DNA from: Mycetocola spongiae
GTDB lineage: Bacteria; Actinomycetota; Actinomycetes; Actinomycetales; Microbacteriaceae
Reading direction: 5' to 3'
Length of the DNA stretch: 64,000 nucleotides
Assembly (NCBI RefSeq): GCF_020424085.1
Contig: NZ_CP080203.1
Location: 62,001 to 126,000, forward strand
The translations under genes were made by a program, and so were the position numbers. Below are positions 18,362 to 26,288 of this stretch, one piece after another (the first letter of the stretch is position 1; the number at the start of each line of letters is the position of its first letter). The notes beneath the pieces are model-generated. The model was not told where the DNA came from and made no database searches. It saw only the letters and a list, made by a program, of their open reading frames with translations.

Positions 18362-19189
18362 ATGGCTAATTTCAGCATTGCTGACCTGAAGGCCCTCCGT
18401 GAGGCCCTGGGTACCGGCATGGTCGATACCAAGAAGGCACTCGAGGAGGCCGGCGGAGACGTCGAGAAGGCCACCGAGATCCTGCGTCTTAAGGGAGCAA
18501 AGGGTAACGCTAAGCGTGCCGACCGCTCCACCAGCGAGGGCCTCGTTGCCGCCAAGACCGTGGGCAACGTCACCACCCTGATCGAGCTCGCCTGCGAGAC
18601 CGACTTTGTTGCCAAGAACGAGCGCTTCGGCAAGCTCGCCGAGCAGGTTCTGGACGCGGTTGCCGCTGCCGGCGCCGACTCGGTGGACTCCGCCCTGGCC
18701 GCCTCGGCCGGCGAGAAGAGTGTTGCCGACCTCATCAGCGATGAGGCCGCCATCATCGGTGAGAAGATCGAGCTGCGCAACGTGGGAGCCCTCCAGGCCG
18801 ACGCGTTCGAGGTTTATCTTCACCGCACCAGCAAGGACCTGCCCCCGCAGGTTGGTGTAGTCGTCGGTTATTCCGGAGACGACGCCGAGACCGCTCGCTC
18901 GATCGCGCAGCACATCTCCTTCGCGAACCCGGAGTTCCTCGCTCGCGAGGATGTTCCCGCGGAGCTCGTGGAGAAGGAGCGCAACATCGTTGAGGAGATC
19001 AGCCGCGGCGAGGGTAAGCCCGAGGCCGCACTGCCGAAGATCATCGAGGGTCGTCTGACCTCGTTCTTCAAGCAGGTTGCTCTCCTGGAGCAGGACTACG
19101 CCAAGGACAATAAGCAGCAGGTTGGAAAGGTCGCGTCCGACGCCGGCCTGACCATCACCGGCTTCCTGCGGTTCAAGGTCGGAGCCTAG
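18362..19189 (+). CDS. tsf: elongation factor Ts
   Basis: This 275-residue guanine-nucleotide exchange factor acts on EF-Tu. The N-terminal UBA-like domain contains the signature LREALGTGMVDTKKALEEAGGD, followed by CETDFVAKNERF of the core. The C-terminal subdomain (FFKQVALLEQDYAKD) is complete. Start follows GAGGGG. A strong terminator comes 9 nt after the stop. Confidence 0.97.
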   Translation: MANFSIADLKALREALGTGMVDTKKALEEAGGDVEKATEILRLKGAKGNAKRADRSTSEGLVAAKTVGNVTTLIELACETDFVAKNERFGKLAEQVLDAVAAAGADSVDSALAASAGEKSVADLISDEAAIIGEKIELRNVGALQADAFEVYLHRTSKDLPPQVGVVVGYSGDDAETARSIAQHISFANPEFLAREDVPAELVEKERNIVEEISRGEGKPEAALPKIIEGRLTSFFKQVALLEQDYAKDNKQQVGKVASDAGLTITGFLRFKVGA

Positions 19190-19197
19190 GCTCTTAT

Positions 19198-19238
19198 AAA
19201 GGGAGTCCGGATTGCATTTGCGATCCGGGCTCCCTTTT
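19198..19238 (+). terminator. Rho-independent terminator of rpsB-tsf
   Basis: AAAGGGAGTCCGGAT pairs with ATCCGGGCTCCCTTT over about 14 bp with a 9-nt loop; the stem ends in TTTT. The location directly after tsf is as expected. Confidence 0.9.
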
Positions 19239-19306
19239 CCATGTCGCCACCCGGGGTGCGACCGACTACCCTGGACACAGAACTTGAGAACGAAAGGGAA
19301 CACACC

Positions 19307-20020
19307 ATGGCTCCGAGCGAAAAACGACGCGTCCTTCTGAAACTGTCGGGCGAGGCATTTGGTGGGGGTTCCCTCGGGGTGAACCCCGATGTGGTCAGCG
19401 CCATCGCCAAGGAAATTGCCGAGGCGGCCAAGACCGTGGAGATCGCAATCGTTGTCGGAGGGGGAAACTTCTTCCGCGGCGCCGAGCTCTCCCAGCGCGG
19501 CATGGACCGCGGCCGTGCCGACTATATGGGCATGCTGGGCACCGTGATGAACGCCCTCGCCCTGCAGGACTTCCTGGAGCAGGCCGGCGCATCCACCCGC
19601 GTGCAGTCGGCCATCGCCATGACCCAGGTGGCCGAGCAGTATATTCCCCGTCGCGCCGAGCGCCACATGGAAAAGGGCCGCGTCATCATCTTTGGTGCCG
19701 GTGCCGGTCTGCCCTATTTCTCCACCGATACCGTGGCCGCCCAGCGCGCCCTGGAGATCGAGGCCGATGTGGTTTTGGTCGCCAAGAACGGCGTGGACGG
19801 CGTTTATACCGCCGACCCGCGCCTGGATGCCACCGCCACGCGCATCGATGAGATCACGTATCAGGAGGCCCTGCAGCGCGGCCTTAAGGTTGTGGACTCC
19901 ACCTCCTTTAGCCTGTGCATGGACAACGGCATGCCGATGCGTGTCTTCGGAATGGAGCCCTCGGGCAACGTCACCCGCGCGATCCTCGGCGAGGAAATCG
20001 GAACACTCGTTCGCAACTAA
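19307..20020 (+). CDS. pyrH: UMP kinase
   Basis: This 237-residue amino-acid-kinase-fold enzyme phosphorylates UMP to UDP. It shows [14 protein letters not shown] at the N-terminus, [10 protein letters not shown], the [23 protein letters not shown] signature, and [13 protein letters not shown] 19307 follows AAAGGGAA; an in-frame upstream start near 19241 lies within the tsf terminator region and is less likely. frr follows, the standard order. Confidence 0.96.
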   Translation: MAPSEKRRVLLKLSGEAFGGGSLGVNPDVVSAIAKEIAEAAKTVEIAIVVGGGNFFRGAELSQRGMDRGRADYMGMLGTVMNALALQDFLEQAGASTRVQSAIAMTQVAEQYIPRRAERHMEKGRVIIFGAGAGLPYFSTDTVAAQRALEIEADVVLVAKNGVDGVYTADPRLDATATRIDEITYQEALQRGLKVVDSTSFSLCMDNGMPMRVFGMEPSGNVTRAILGEEIGTLVRN

Positions 20021-20093
20021 TCCGGGGGATGACACGCGTAGGTGTCTCGCCCGATAGAATGAACCCAGATTTGTGAAATATTAAGGAGTCCCC

Positions 20094-20648
20094 GTGATCG
20101 CGGAAGTACTGTCCGACACCGGCGTCCGTATGGACAAGGCCGTGGAGGTTGCCAAGGAAGATTTCGCCGGTGTGCGCACCGGTCGGGCCAACCCCCAGAT
20201 GTTCCAGAAGATCAATGTTGACTATTACGGCACCCCCACCCCGCTGGGTCAGCTCGCCGGAATGAATAACATTGAGGCTCGTACCATCGTCATCACGCCC
20301 TACGATAAGGGTGCGCTGCGCGATATCGAACAGGCGATCCGCGATGTGCCGAACCTCGGCGCGAACCCCACCAACGACGGCAACGTCGTGCGGGTATCGC
20401 TGCCCGAGCTCACCGAGGAGCGCCGCAAGGAGTATGTCAAGCTGGTGCGCACCAAGGCCGAGGACGCCAAGGTCGCCGTGCGTAATATTCGTCGCAAGGC
20501 CAAGGAAGACCTCGAGTCCCTGAAGACCGAGGTGGGCGAGGACGACGTCGCCCGCGGGGAGAAGGAGCTGGAGACCGTCACGAAGTCGCGCATCGACGCG
20601 ATTGATGAGGCTCTGAAGCGCAAAGAAGCCGAGCTTCTCGAAATCTGA
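20094..20648 (+). CDS. frr: ribosome recycling factor
   Basis: The 184-residue factor acts with EF-G to split post-termination ribosomes. Conserved motifs are [53 protein letters not shown], and [12 protein letters not shown]. It starts with GTG behind AAGGAG. The 73-nt gap after pyrH may hold a promoter, with TAGAAT near 20055. Confidence 0.96.
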   Translation: MIAEVLSDTGVRMDKAVEVAKEDFAGVRTGRANPQMFQKINVDYYGTPTPLGQLAGMNNIEARTIVITPYDKGALRDIEQAIRDVPNLGANPTNDGNVVRVSLPELTEERRKEYVKLVRTKAEDAKVAVRNIRRKAKEDLESLKTEVGEDDVARGEKELETVTKSRIDAIDEALKRKEAELLEI

Positions 20649-20690
20649 TCCCCGTGACCATATCGATCAACACCACGCGGCGGGTCCTCC

Positions 20691-21701
20691 ATGGTTAACC
20701 CCGAGGAGGATCCCGCCGACGGCGGCGAGCATAATACACACGGTCATCCGCGTGAGGTTTTGCACGCCAAAATTGAGGCAACCCGTGCCGATATTGAGCG
20801 CCAGGTGCACGCCACCCGCGCCCAGATCGATCAGGTAAACGAGCGGATCGAGGCCCGTACCGGCCGCAATCTGATCCTCGCGATCCTGATCGGTGTGGGC
20901 CTCGGGGCGATTCTCCTGGTGAGCCTGATCGTCATCAAGGACCTATTTGCCCTGGTGGCGCTGATCTTTGTGGGCTTTTCCACGTTTGAGCTGGTCACGG
21001 CGCTGAAAATCACGCCGCGTAAGCTCGACCCGGTCCCCAATGTCATTGCCGCGCTGGGCATCGTCACGGCGGCCTATTTTAATGACCCCGTGGTCATGTG
21101 GTCCTCGCTGCTAGGAGGCATCGCATTTGCCGTGGTGTGGCGCCTCATCGCGCAGATGATCGAGGCGGATGGCCGCACGGCGCCGGAGATTTTCCGCGAT
21201 GTGATCGCGATCACCCTCGTGCAGGTTTATGTTCCCTTCATGGCCTCCTTTGCGGTGGCCCTGACCCGGCGCGAGAACGGCGAGTGGTGGGCGCTTGCCT
21301 TCCTGATCGTGGTTGTCTCGGTGGATGTGGGAGCCTATGCCAGCGGCCTGAGCTTTGGTAAGCATCCGATGGCCCCGAAGATCAGCCCCAAAAAGACCTG
21401 GGAGGGCTTCGCCGGAGCGGTGATTGCCGCCCAGATCGCCGGTATCCTCCTCGCGCTGTTTATGCTGGAGGTGCCGTGGTGGGTGGGCACCATTCTGGGG
21501 GCGCTGCTCGTGATTTCCGCCACCGTGGGTGACCTCGCGGAGTCCATGATTAAGCGCGATATCGGCATTAAGGACATGAGTTCCTGGCTGCCGGGCCACG
21601 GCGGTTTCCTGGATCGACTCGACTCGATGCTGCCCTCCGCCCCACTCGCATTTGCTATCTTTGTGGTGTTTAGCCCGCTCAGCACCCTCGTCGCTTCATG
21701 A
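20691..21701 (+). CDS. cdsA: phosphatidate cytidylyltransferase
   Basis: The 336-residue integral membrane enzyme makes CDP-diacylglycerol for phospholipid synthesis. About eight hydrophobic segments begin at residue 60. The signature is complete: SPKKTWEGFAGA, then GDLAESMIKRDIGIKD and LPGHGGFLDRLDS. An N-terminal extension of about 60 residues is soluble and rich in Ile-Glu-Arg-Gln heptads (residues about 25-55), probably a short coiled coil; the family core lacks it. The stop codon overlaps an upstream ATG of the next frame. Confidence 0.93.
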   Translation: MVNPEEDPADGGEHNTHGHPREVLHAKIEATRADIERQVHATRAQIDQVNERIEARTGRNLILAILIGVGLGAILLVSLIVIKDLFALVALIFVGFSTFELVTALKITPRKLDPVPNVIAALGIVTAAYFNDPVVMWSSLLGGIAFAVVWRLIAQMIEADGRTAPEIFRDVIAITLVQVYVPFMASFAVALTRRENGEWWALAFLIVVVSVDVGAYASGLSFGKHPMAPKISPKKTWEGFAGAVIAAQIAGILLALFMLEVPWWVGTILGALLVISATVGDLAESMIKRDIGIKDMSSWLPGHGGFLDRLDSMLPSAPLAFAIFVVFSPLSTLVAS

Positions 21702-21751
21702 CCCGGGTCGCCGCGACTCCTGTTTCATCATCCACCCGGGAGGGATCCCCA

Positions 21752-22303
21752 GTGTCTGCAACGTTCCCCGATAATAAGCGCGGTACCCGCGGCTATCAGC
21801 GCCGCCAGGTAGATGCGTTCCTCGAGCGGGCCCGCGTGGCCTTTGAGCAGTCCCCGGATCGTCCGGCCCCGCTCACCAGCGAGGAGATCCGGCACACGTC
21901 GTTTAAGCTTGTCCGGCACGGCTACTCCACCTCGCATGTGGACGCGGCGCTTGAGCGCCTCGAGGATGCGTTTGCCCACCGCGAGCGGGAGATTTCGCTG
22001 GCCGATGGGGGAGAGAGCGCCTGGCTGGCCCGCGCCCGCGAGAGCGCCCAGGTGATCCTGAACCGCCTGGCTCGCCCCGAGGGGGAGCGGTTTAACCGCG
22101 TGGGTCGCTTCACGACCGGCTATGACATGGACTCGGTGGACGCCTTTGCCGATGAATTGCGTGCCTATTTCCAGGACGGTAAGCCGCTCGCCATCGATCG
22201 CGTGCGCACGGTGGTTTTCCCCGCCCAGCGCCGCGGATATTCCGAGCAGCAGGTGGACGTGGTTCTGGATGAGGTCATCGAGATCATGCTCGCGGTGCGC
22301 TAA
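21752..22303 (+). CDS. DivIVA-domain repeat protein
   Basis: The 183-residue protein contains four copies of the short DivIVA motif of the type (R)GYxxxxVDAxL: near residues 13-26, 51-64, 107-124 and 150-163. These belong to the actinobacterial DivI1A domain repeat family rather than full-length DivIVA. GTG 21752 follows GGGAGGGA at ideal spacing; an in-frame ATG at 21698, overlapping the cdsA stop, has no ribosome-binding site. Function is unknown, possibly a cell-pole or division-site adaptor. Confidence 0.85.
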   Translation: MSATFPDNKRGTRGYQRRQVDAFLERARVAFEQSPDRPAPLTSEEIRHTSFKLVRHGYSTSHVDAALERLEDAFAHREREISLADGGESAWLARARESAQVILNRLARPEGERFNRVGRFTTGYDMDSVDAFADELRAYFQDGKPLAIDRVRTVVFPAQRRGYSEQQVDVVLDEVIEIMLAVR

Positions 22304-22425
22304 ACAGATCCCCTCCTGACCCCCTCCGCGTCTTAACGGATGGCCGCGCCGCGGGCCCCGGGGAACACCCGTTTGGCGTCCGCGTATTGGATTTTTGCGC
22401 CGGGCCGCGGTAATCTGTGGGGATC

Positions 22426-23067
22426 GTGGCAAAGCATTCGGCATCTCATCGTCAGCCCCGCACCTCGCGTAGCCGGGCGGGCTTCGTTCCCCACCTCTCG
22501 CGACACCGCGTAGTTTTGGGGCTATTTGCGTTCACCGCTGCCGCCACGTTCCTCGCGGTTAACGTGGTGGATCCGTATTCCGGCGCCACCGCCTCCCCGT
22601 ATTACGAAAACGTACCCGTCTATCCGGTAACGGATGCTGGTATGGCCCAGACCATTAGCTTCGGCGGCGAGTACAGCAATGAACTCGGCCGCGATGGCTA
22701 TGACGTGGCGCTGGCCCCCAAGCCCCCGAAGGACGAGGCAGGCGGCGACGCCCCGGTCCTGGAATCGGGAAGTCCCCGCGAGATCGCCCGGCAGATTGTG
22801 CTGGCGCGCGGCTGGGGCGAGGAGCAGTATCGCTGTCTCGACAAGCTGTGGCAGAAGGAATCAAATTGGCGTGTTAACGCCGAAAACCGCAGCAGCGGTG
22901 CCTACGGTATCCCGCAGGCACTTCCCGGTCGCAAGATGGCATCCGCGGGTGCCGACTGGCAGACCAATCCGGCCACCCAGATCACCTGGGGGCTCGGTTA
23001 TATCTCCGGCCGTTACGGAACTCCGTGCGGCGCGTGGGGCCACTCCCAGGCCGTGAACTGGTATTAG
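22426..23067 (+). CDS. secreted lysozyme-like (SLT-fold) protein, copy 1
   Basis: A 213-residue product from GTG 22426. It has an N-terminal basic stretch, a membrane/signal segment (about residues 28-50), a spacer, and a C-terminal lysozyme-like domain: CLDKLWQKESNW with the putative catalytic Glu, SSGAYGIPQA, WQTNPATQITWGLGYISGRYG and a final CGAW...NWY. Such domains cleave or bind peptidoglycan. A very similar gene follows at 23145. A GTG nine bases upstream (22417) is an alternative start, and TAATCT lies just before it. Confidence 0.85.
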   Translation: MAKHSASHRQPRTSRSRAGFVPHLSRHRVVLGLFAFTAAATFLAVNVVDPYSGATASPYYENVPVYPVTDAGMAQTISFGGEYSNELGRDGYDVALAPKPPKDEAGGDAPVLESGSPREIARQIVLARGWGEEQYRCLDKLWQKESNWRVNAENRSSGAYGIPQALPGRKMASAGADWQTNPATQITWGLGYISGRYGTPCGAWGHSQAVNWY

Positions 23068-23144
23068 CAGGTATCTGGGAATGTCCTCAAATAGGCGTTC
23101 AATACTGGCCCCGGGGCCGGAAGGCGCGTAAGGTAGACAAAATC

Positions 23145-23858
23145 GTGGCTAAACATCAGGCAATCGCAGTTCACCGTTCCCCCTCTGCATCTCGGAGGGG
23201 GGTGGCTGTTCGACCCTTCGCACGCGGTCGCCTGTTCCTCGGCGTCTTCGCGTTTGCCGCCACCTCGGCCATGGTCATGTGTAGCGTGGTAGACCCCTCC
23301 GCCGGGGCCCTGGCCAACCCGTTCCACTCCTCGCCCTATGCGCCGGTCTCCGAGGATGTCCTCACCTCGGTCGCCCAGGAGCTTGACGCCACGGGCGATT
23401 ACGAAAATAACTTCACCCGCGAGGGCTACGCCGTGGAGGTCACCCCCAAGGTGGTGGAGCCCCCGGTGGAGGAAAAGAAGGAAGCCGATACCGATAAGGC
23501 CACCGCCGCGAAGACCCCGGCCAAGTCTCCCGCAGCGCCGAACGCCGGCCCGCCGAACCCCGGTTCCGCGCAGGCGATCGCCTTTGACCTGGTTGCCGCT
23601 CGTGGCTGGGACCAGAGCCAGTACTCCTGCCTCGTTGCGCTGTGGAATAAGGAATCGGGCTGGCGCTATAACGCCGCCAACCCGAGCGGAGCCTATGGCA
23701 TCCCGCAGGCACTTCCCGGTCGCAAGATGGCATCCGCGGGTGCCGACTGGCAGACCAACCCCGCCACCCAGATCACCTGGGGCCTGGGCTATATCACCGG
23801 CCGCTATGGCAGCCCGTGTGGCGCCTGGGCCAAATCGCAGAGTTCCGGCTGGTATTAG
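23145..23858 (+). CDS. secreted lysozyme-like (SLT-fold) protein, copy 2
   Basis: The 237-residue product is a paralogue of the preceding gene, with the same plan: basic N-terminus, hydrophobic signal segment (about 28-50), a Lys/Pro/Ala-rich linker longer than in copy 1, and the lysozyme-like domain (CLVALWNKESGW with its Glu, NPSGAYGIPQA, WGLGYITGRYGSPCGAW). Starts at GTG 23145, in the pattern VAKHQA as in copy 1 VAKHSA. 59 nt (23700-23758) are identical to copy 1. A terminator follows immediately. Confidence 0.87.
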   Translation: MAKHQAIAVHRSPSASRRGVAVRPFARGRLFLGVFAFAATSAMVMCSVVDPSAGALANPFHSSPYAPVSEDVLTSVAQELDATGDYENNFTREGYAVEVTPKVVEPPVEEKKEADTDKATAAKTPAKSPAAPNAGPPNPGSAQAIAFDLVAARGWDQSQYSCLVALWNKESGWRYNAANPSGAYGIPQALPGRKMASAGADWQTNPATQITWGLGYITGRYGSPCGAWAKSQSSGWY

Positions 23859-23864
23859 CCGCCC

Positions 23865-23892
23865 AACCCCCGCCCGCTGGGCGGGGGTTTTT
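23865..23892 (+). terminator. Rho-independent terminator of the lysozyme-like pair
   Basis: AACCCCCGCCC pairs with GGGCGGGGGTT with a short loop, followed by five T. Begins 6 nt after the stop of copy 2. Confidence 0.93.
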
Positions 23893-23947
23893 GCGTGCCC
23901 CGCGCGGCTGGAGGGAGCGCCGCCGCGCGTCTCCTAGAATGGAGAGC

Positions 23948-24241
23948 ATGCCTCGGAGTAATCGCCCCCGTGGGCGCAAGTCGCCCGATAACGAGCCTCG
24001 GGATCTTCATTTCCTGATGGCCGGTTTCCGGCGCACCGAGAATCGCCGCGGCATCGAATATGCGGTGCAACCCATCTCCGTCCGCGCCGCCACCAAACCC
24101 TATACCTGCCCGGGCTGCAATCAGCGTGTCCCCGAGGGCGTGGCCCACGTGGTCGTCTGGCGCGTGGATAGCGTGATGGGCGAGCAGGCGGGGCTTGAGG
24201 CTCGCCGTCACTGGCATACCCACTGCTGGCAGATTTCTTAG
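23948..24241 (+). CDS. small zinc-ribbon protein, unknown function
   Basis: The 97-residue basic protein has a Lys/Arg-rich N-terminus and a metal-binding pattern: YTCPGCNQRV, then ARRHWHTHCW, giving C-x2-C...H-x2-C. It belongs to a conserved actinobacterial family often labelled ATP/GTP-binding protein, although no nucleotide-binding motif is visible. TAGAAT lies 7 nt and GGAG about 4 nt before the ATG. The hydrolase gene follows 16 nt downstream, so the two are probably co-transcribed. Confidence 0.8.
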   Translation: MPRSNRPRGRKSPDNEPRDLHFLMAGFRRTENRRGIEYAVQPISVRAATKPYTCPGCNQRVPEGVAHVVVWRVDSVMGEQAGLEARRHWHTHCWQIS

Positions 24242-24257
24242 AAAGGCCGTATTCCCG

Positions 24258-24992
24258 ATGACCCTCATCGACGTTCGTTCCGGCGCGCAGCTCCCGGCCC
24301 ACCGCGAGGATATTACGCTCCGCACGGCGGATGGCCTGACCCTGGTCGGGGAATTGGCCACGCCGCTGGACCACCCGCCCGTGGCCACCCTGGTCACGCT
24401 GCATCCGCTGCCCACCGCGCGCGGTTTTATGGACTCGCACGTGCTGCGTAAGGCCGCCTGGCGGTTGCCCGCGCTGGCCGATATTGCGGTGCTGCGGTTT
24501 AATACCCGCGGCACGTCCTCCCCGCGCGGCACCAGCGAGGGAGCGTTCTCCGAGGGAATCGACGAGCGCTTAGACGTCGAGGCGGCGATGGCCTTTGTGG
24601 CCGAGCGTGGCCTCCCCAATCCCTGGCTGCTCGGCTGGTCCTTTGGCACCGAACTGGCCCTGAAATACGGGCGCGAACTGGATATTCGCGGTGCCATCCT
24701 GCTGAGCCCGCCGCTGCACCGGGCGAGCGCGGAGGAGGTCGCCGCCTGGAGGGATAACCCGCGCCGCCTGATCGCGCTGATCCCCGAGCACGATGATTAT
24801 CTGCGCCCCGCCGAGGCGGCCGAGCGCTTCTCCTCGCTGCCGGACCTGAAACTCATCCCCGTCGAGGACGGCAAGCACCTCTGGGTGGGGGAGCGCCAGG
24901 TGCGCCGCGTCCTGAACGAGATCGTGGCGGCGGTGAACCCCGATGCCCTTCCGCTGCCCGAGCAGTGGGAGGCCGCGGAGGATCCCGCCTAG
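24258..24992 (+). CDS. alpha/beta-hydrolase family protein
   Basis: The 244-residue protein has an alpha/beta-hydrolase fold: HPLPTARGFMDSHV oxyanion region, nucleophile elbow GWSFGT (Ser), acidic residue in PEHDDYLRP and the His in DGKHLW. No signal peptide, so it is cytosolic. The substrate is unknown. It converges with the AI-2E permease gene, with only 3 nt between the stops and no hairpin I can see. Confidence 0.82.
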   Translation: MTLIDVRSGAQLPAHREDITLRTADGLTLVGELATPLDHPPVATLVTLHPLPTARGFMDSHVLRKAAWRLPALADIAVLRFNTRGTSSPRGTSEGAFSEGIDERLDVEAAMAFVAERGLPNPWLLGWSFGTELALKYGRELDIRGAILLSPPLHRASAEEVAAWRDNPRRLIALIPEHDDYLRPAEAAERFSSLPDLKLIPVEDGKHLWVGERQVRRVLNEIVAAVNPDALPLPEQWEAAEDPA

Positions 24993-24995
24993 GCG

Positions 24996-26042
24996 TTATT
25001 TCAGGTTTTGCCGCGGGATGAGCACCTGTTTGATGATCATCTGAATCGCGGCGGCCGTGGGGATCGCGATGAGCGCCCCGAGCAGGCCCAGCAGCGCCCC
25101 GCCCGAGAGCGCAGCGATGACCACCACGGCACCCGGCACGGAGACCGCGCGGCTCATGATGCGCGGGCTGATCAGATACGCCTCCACCTGCATATAGATG
25201 AGGTAGTAGATGCCCGCGGCGAGGGCTGTCAGCGGGGAGCCGAGCGTGGGAATCAGGCAGATCAGCGTGATGATGATGGAGCCCGAGAGCGTGCCCACGA
25301 GCGGGATCATCGACAGGAAAAACGCGATCGAGGCCAGCACGGGCGGGAACGGGGCGCCGATGATCGAGAGCACGATGAAGCTCAGCACACCGTTAAAGCT
25401 CGCGGTGGCGATCTGCCCGATCACATAGCGGCCCACCGAGTCGGTGATCTGTTCGCTCAGCTCGGCAAAACGCACCCGCTTGCTCGCGGGAACCAGCAGA
25501 TAGCTGCTGCGCTTCATCATCGGCATCGAGGCCGTGAAGTAGATGGTGAGGATGGTGATCACCAGTGAGCCCACCACAAAGGAGCCGATGCCCACCGCGA
25601 CGAGGATGGCCTGGCTGCCGATATTGGAGATATTGCCCAGCAGGAACTTCGCGATCTGATCCAGCATCTCGTCGAATTTAATCGCCGGGAATTGGTCGTT
25701 CAGATAACCCACCAGGTCGGTATTGCTCAGCTGGCGTTGGATATCGGGGATCCGCGCGATCAGCAGGGAGATCTGGTCCACCACGATCGGCACCACCATG
25801 GCCACGAGCCCGCCGATCACGGCGAGGGCGCCAAAGACCACGGTGAGGACGGCGGCCCAGCGCGGGAAGCTCTTTTTTTCGAGCCAGGACACCACGGGAT
25901 CCAGGCCCAGGGCGAGGAAGAGGGCGGCGCCGATATAGACCAGAATCGTTTGCAGCTGCACGATCGAGAAGAGAATCAAAAGTCCTAGGCCAACGCCCAG
26001 GGTTCCGATCAGCCCCAGCCGGAACGCATTCTTGATCTGCAC
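24996..26042 (-). CDS. AI-2E family transporter
   Basis: The 348-residue protein has eight hydrophobic segments and the family pattern ALFLALGLDPVVSWLEKK, YFTASMPMMKR, a long amphipathic region with PASKRVRFAEL and GQIATASFNGVLSFI, and LISPRIMSRAVSVPGAVVVIAAL near the end. Family members export small molecules or exchange sodium and protons; autoinducer export is only one case, so no substrate is assigned. It is a single gene reading leftward. Confidence 0.88.
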   Translation of the reverse strand: MQIKNAFRLGLIGTLGVGLGLLILFSIVQLQTILVYIGAALFLALGLDPVVSWLEKKSFPRWAAVLTVVFGALAVIGGLVAMVVPIVVDQISLLIARIPDIQRQLSNTDLVGYLNDQFPAIKFDEMLDQIAKFLLGNISNIGSQAILVAVGIGSFVVGSLVITILTIYFTASMPMMKRSSYLLVPASKRVRFAELSEQITDSVGRYVIGQIATASFNGVLSFIVLSIIGAPFPPVLASIAFFLSMIPLVGTLSGSIIITLICLIPTLGSPLTALAAGIYYLIYMQVEAYLISPRIMSRAVSVPGAVVVIAALSGGALLGLLGALIAIPTAAAIQMIIKQVLIPRQNLK

Positions 26043-26288
26043 CGCTACTCCCAGATATTTCGCCCCATTGCCGGGGATTCCGGCCTGCCGATGGGTCTAG
26101 ATCCGAGCATAGCGGGCCGGGTCTGGGAGGTACCGCATGCGCCCCCAATCCGTGCCCAGCGGGGCGGCCTCCTAGGAACTTTTACCGGAAGTCGGTTATC
26201 CTGAAGAGTCTGTGTGTGTTGCCGTTCGGCCCGTTTGGCCGAAACTGCGAAACCTGTTCCCTATTACGGCAACACAGGAGGAGAATCC
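26043..26288. other. divergent intergenic region
   Basis: It lies between the AI-2E gene and the large membrane protein at 26289. It holds a small hairpin TTCGGCC-CGTTT-GGCCGAA (26225-26243) in the leader of the latter and GGAGGAG directly before its GTG. TATCCT near 26200 is a possible -10. I see no gene in it. Confidence 0.55.

Noticed and set aside
22304-22425. Possible c-di-AMP (ydaO) riboswitch before the lysozyme-like genes
   Set aside because: Such riboswitches often precede cell-wall hydrolase genes in actinobacteria, but I could not find the conserved core here and the leader is too short.
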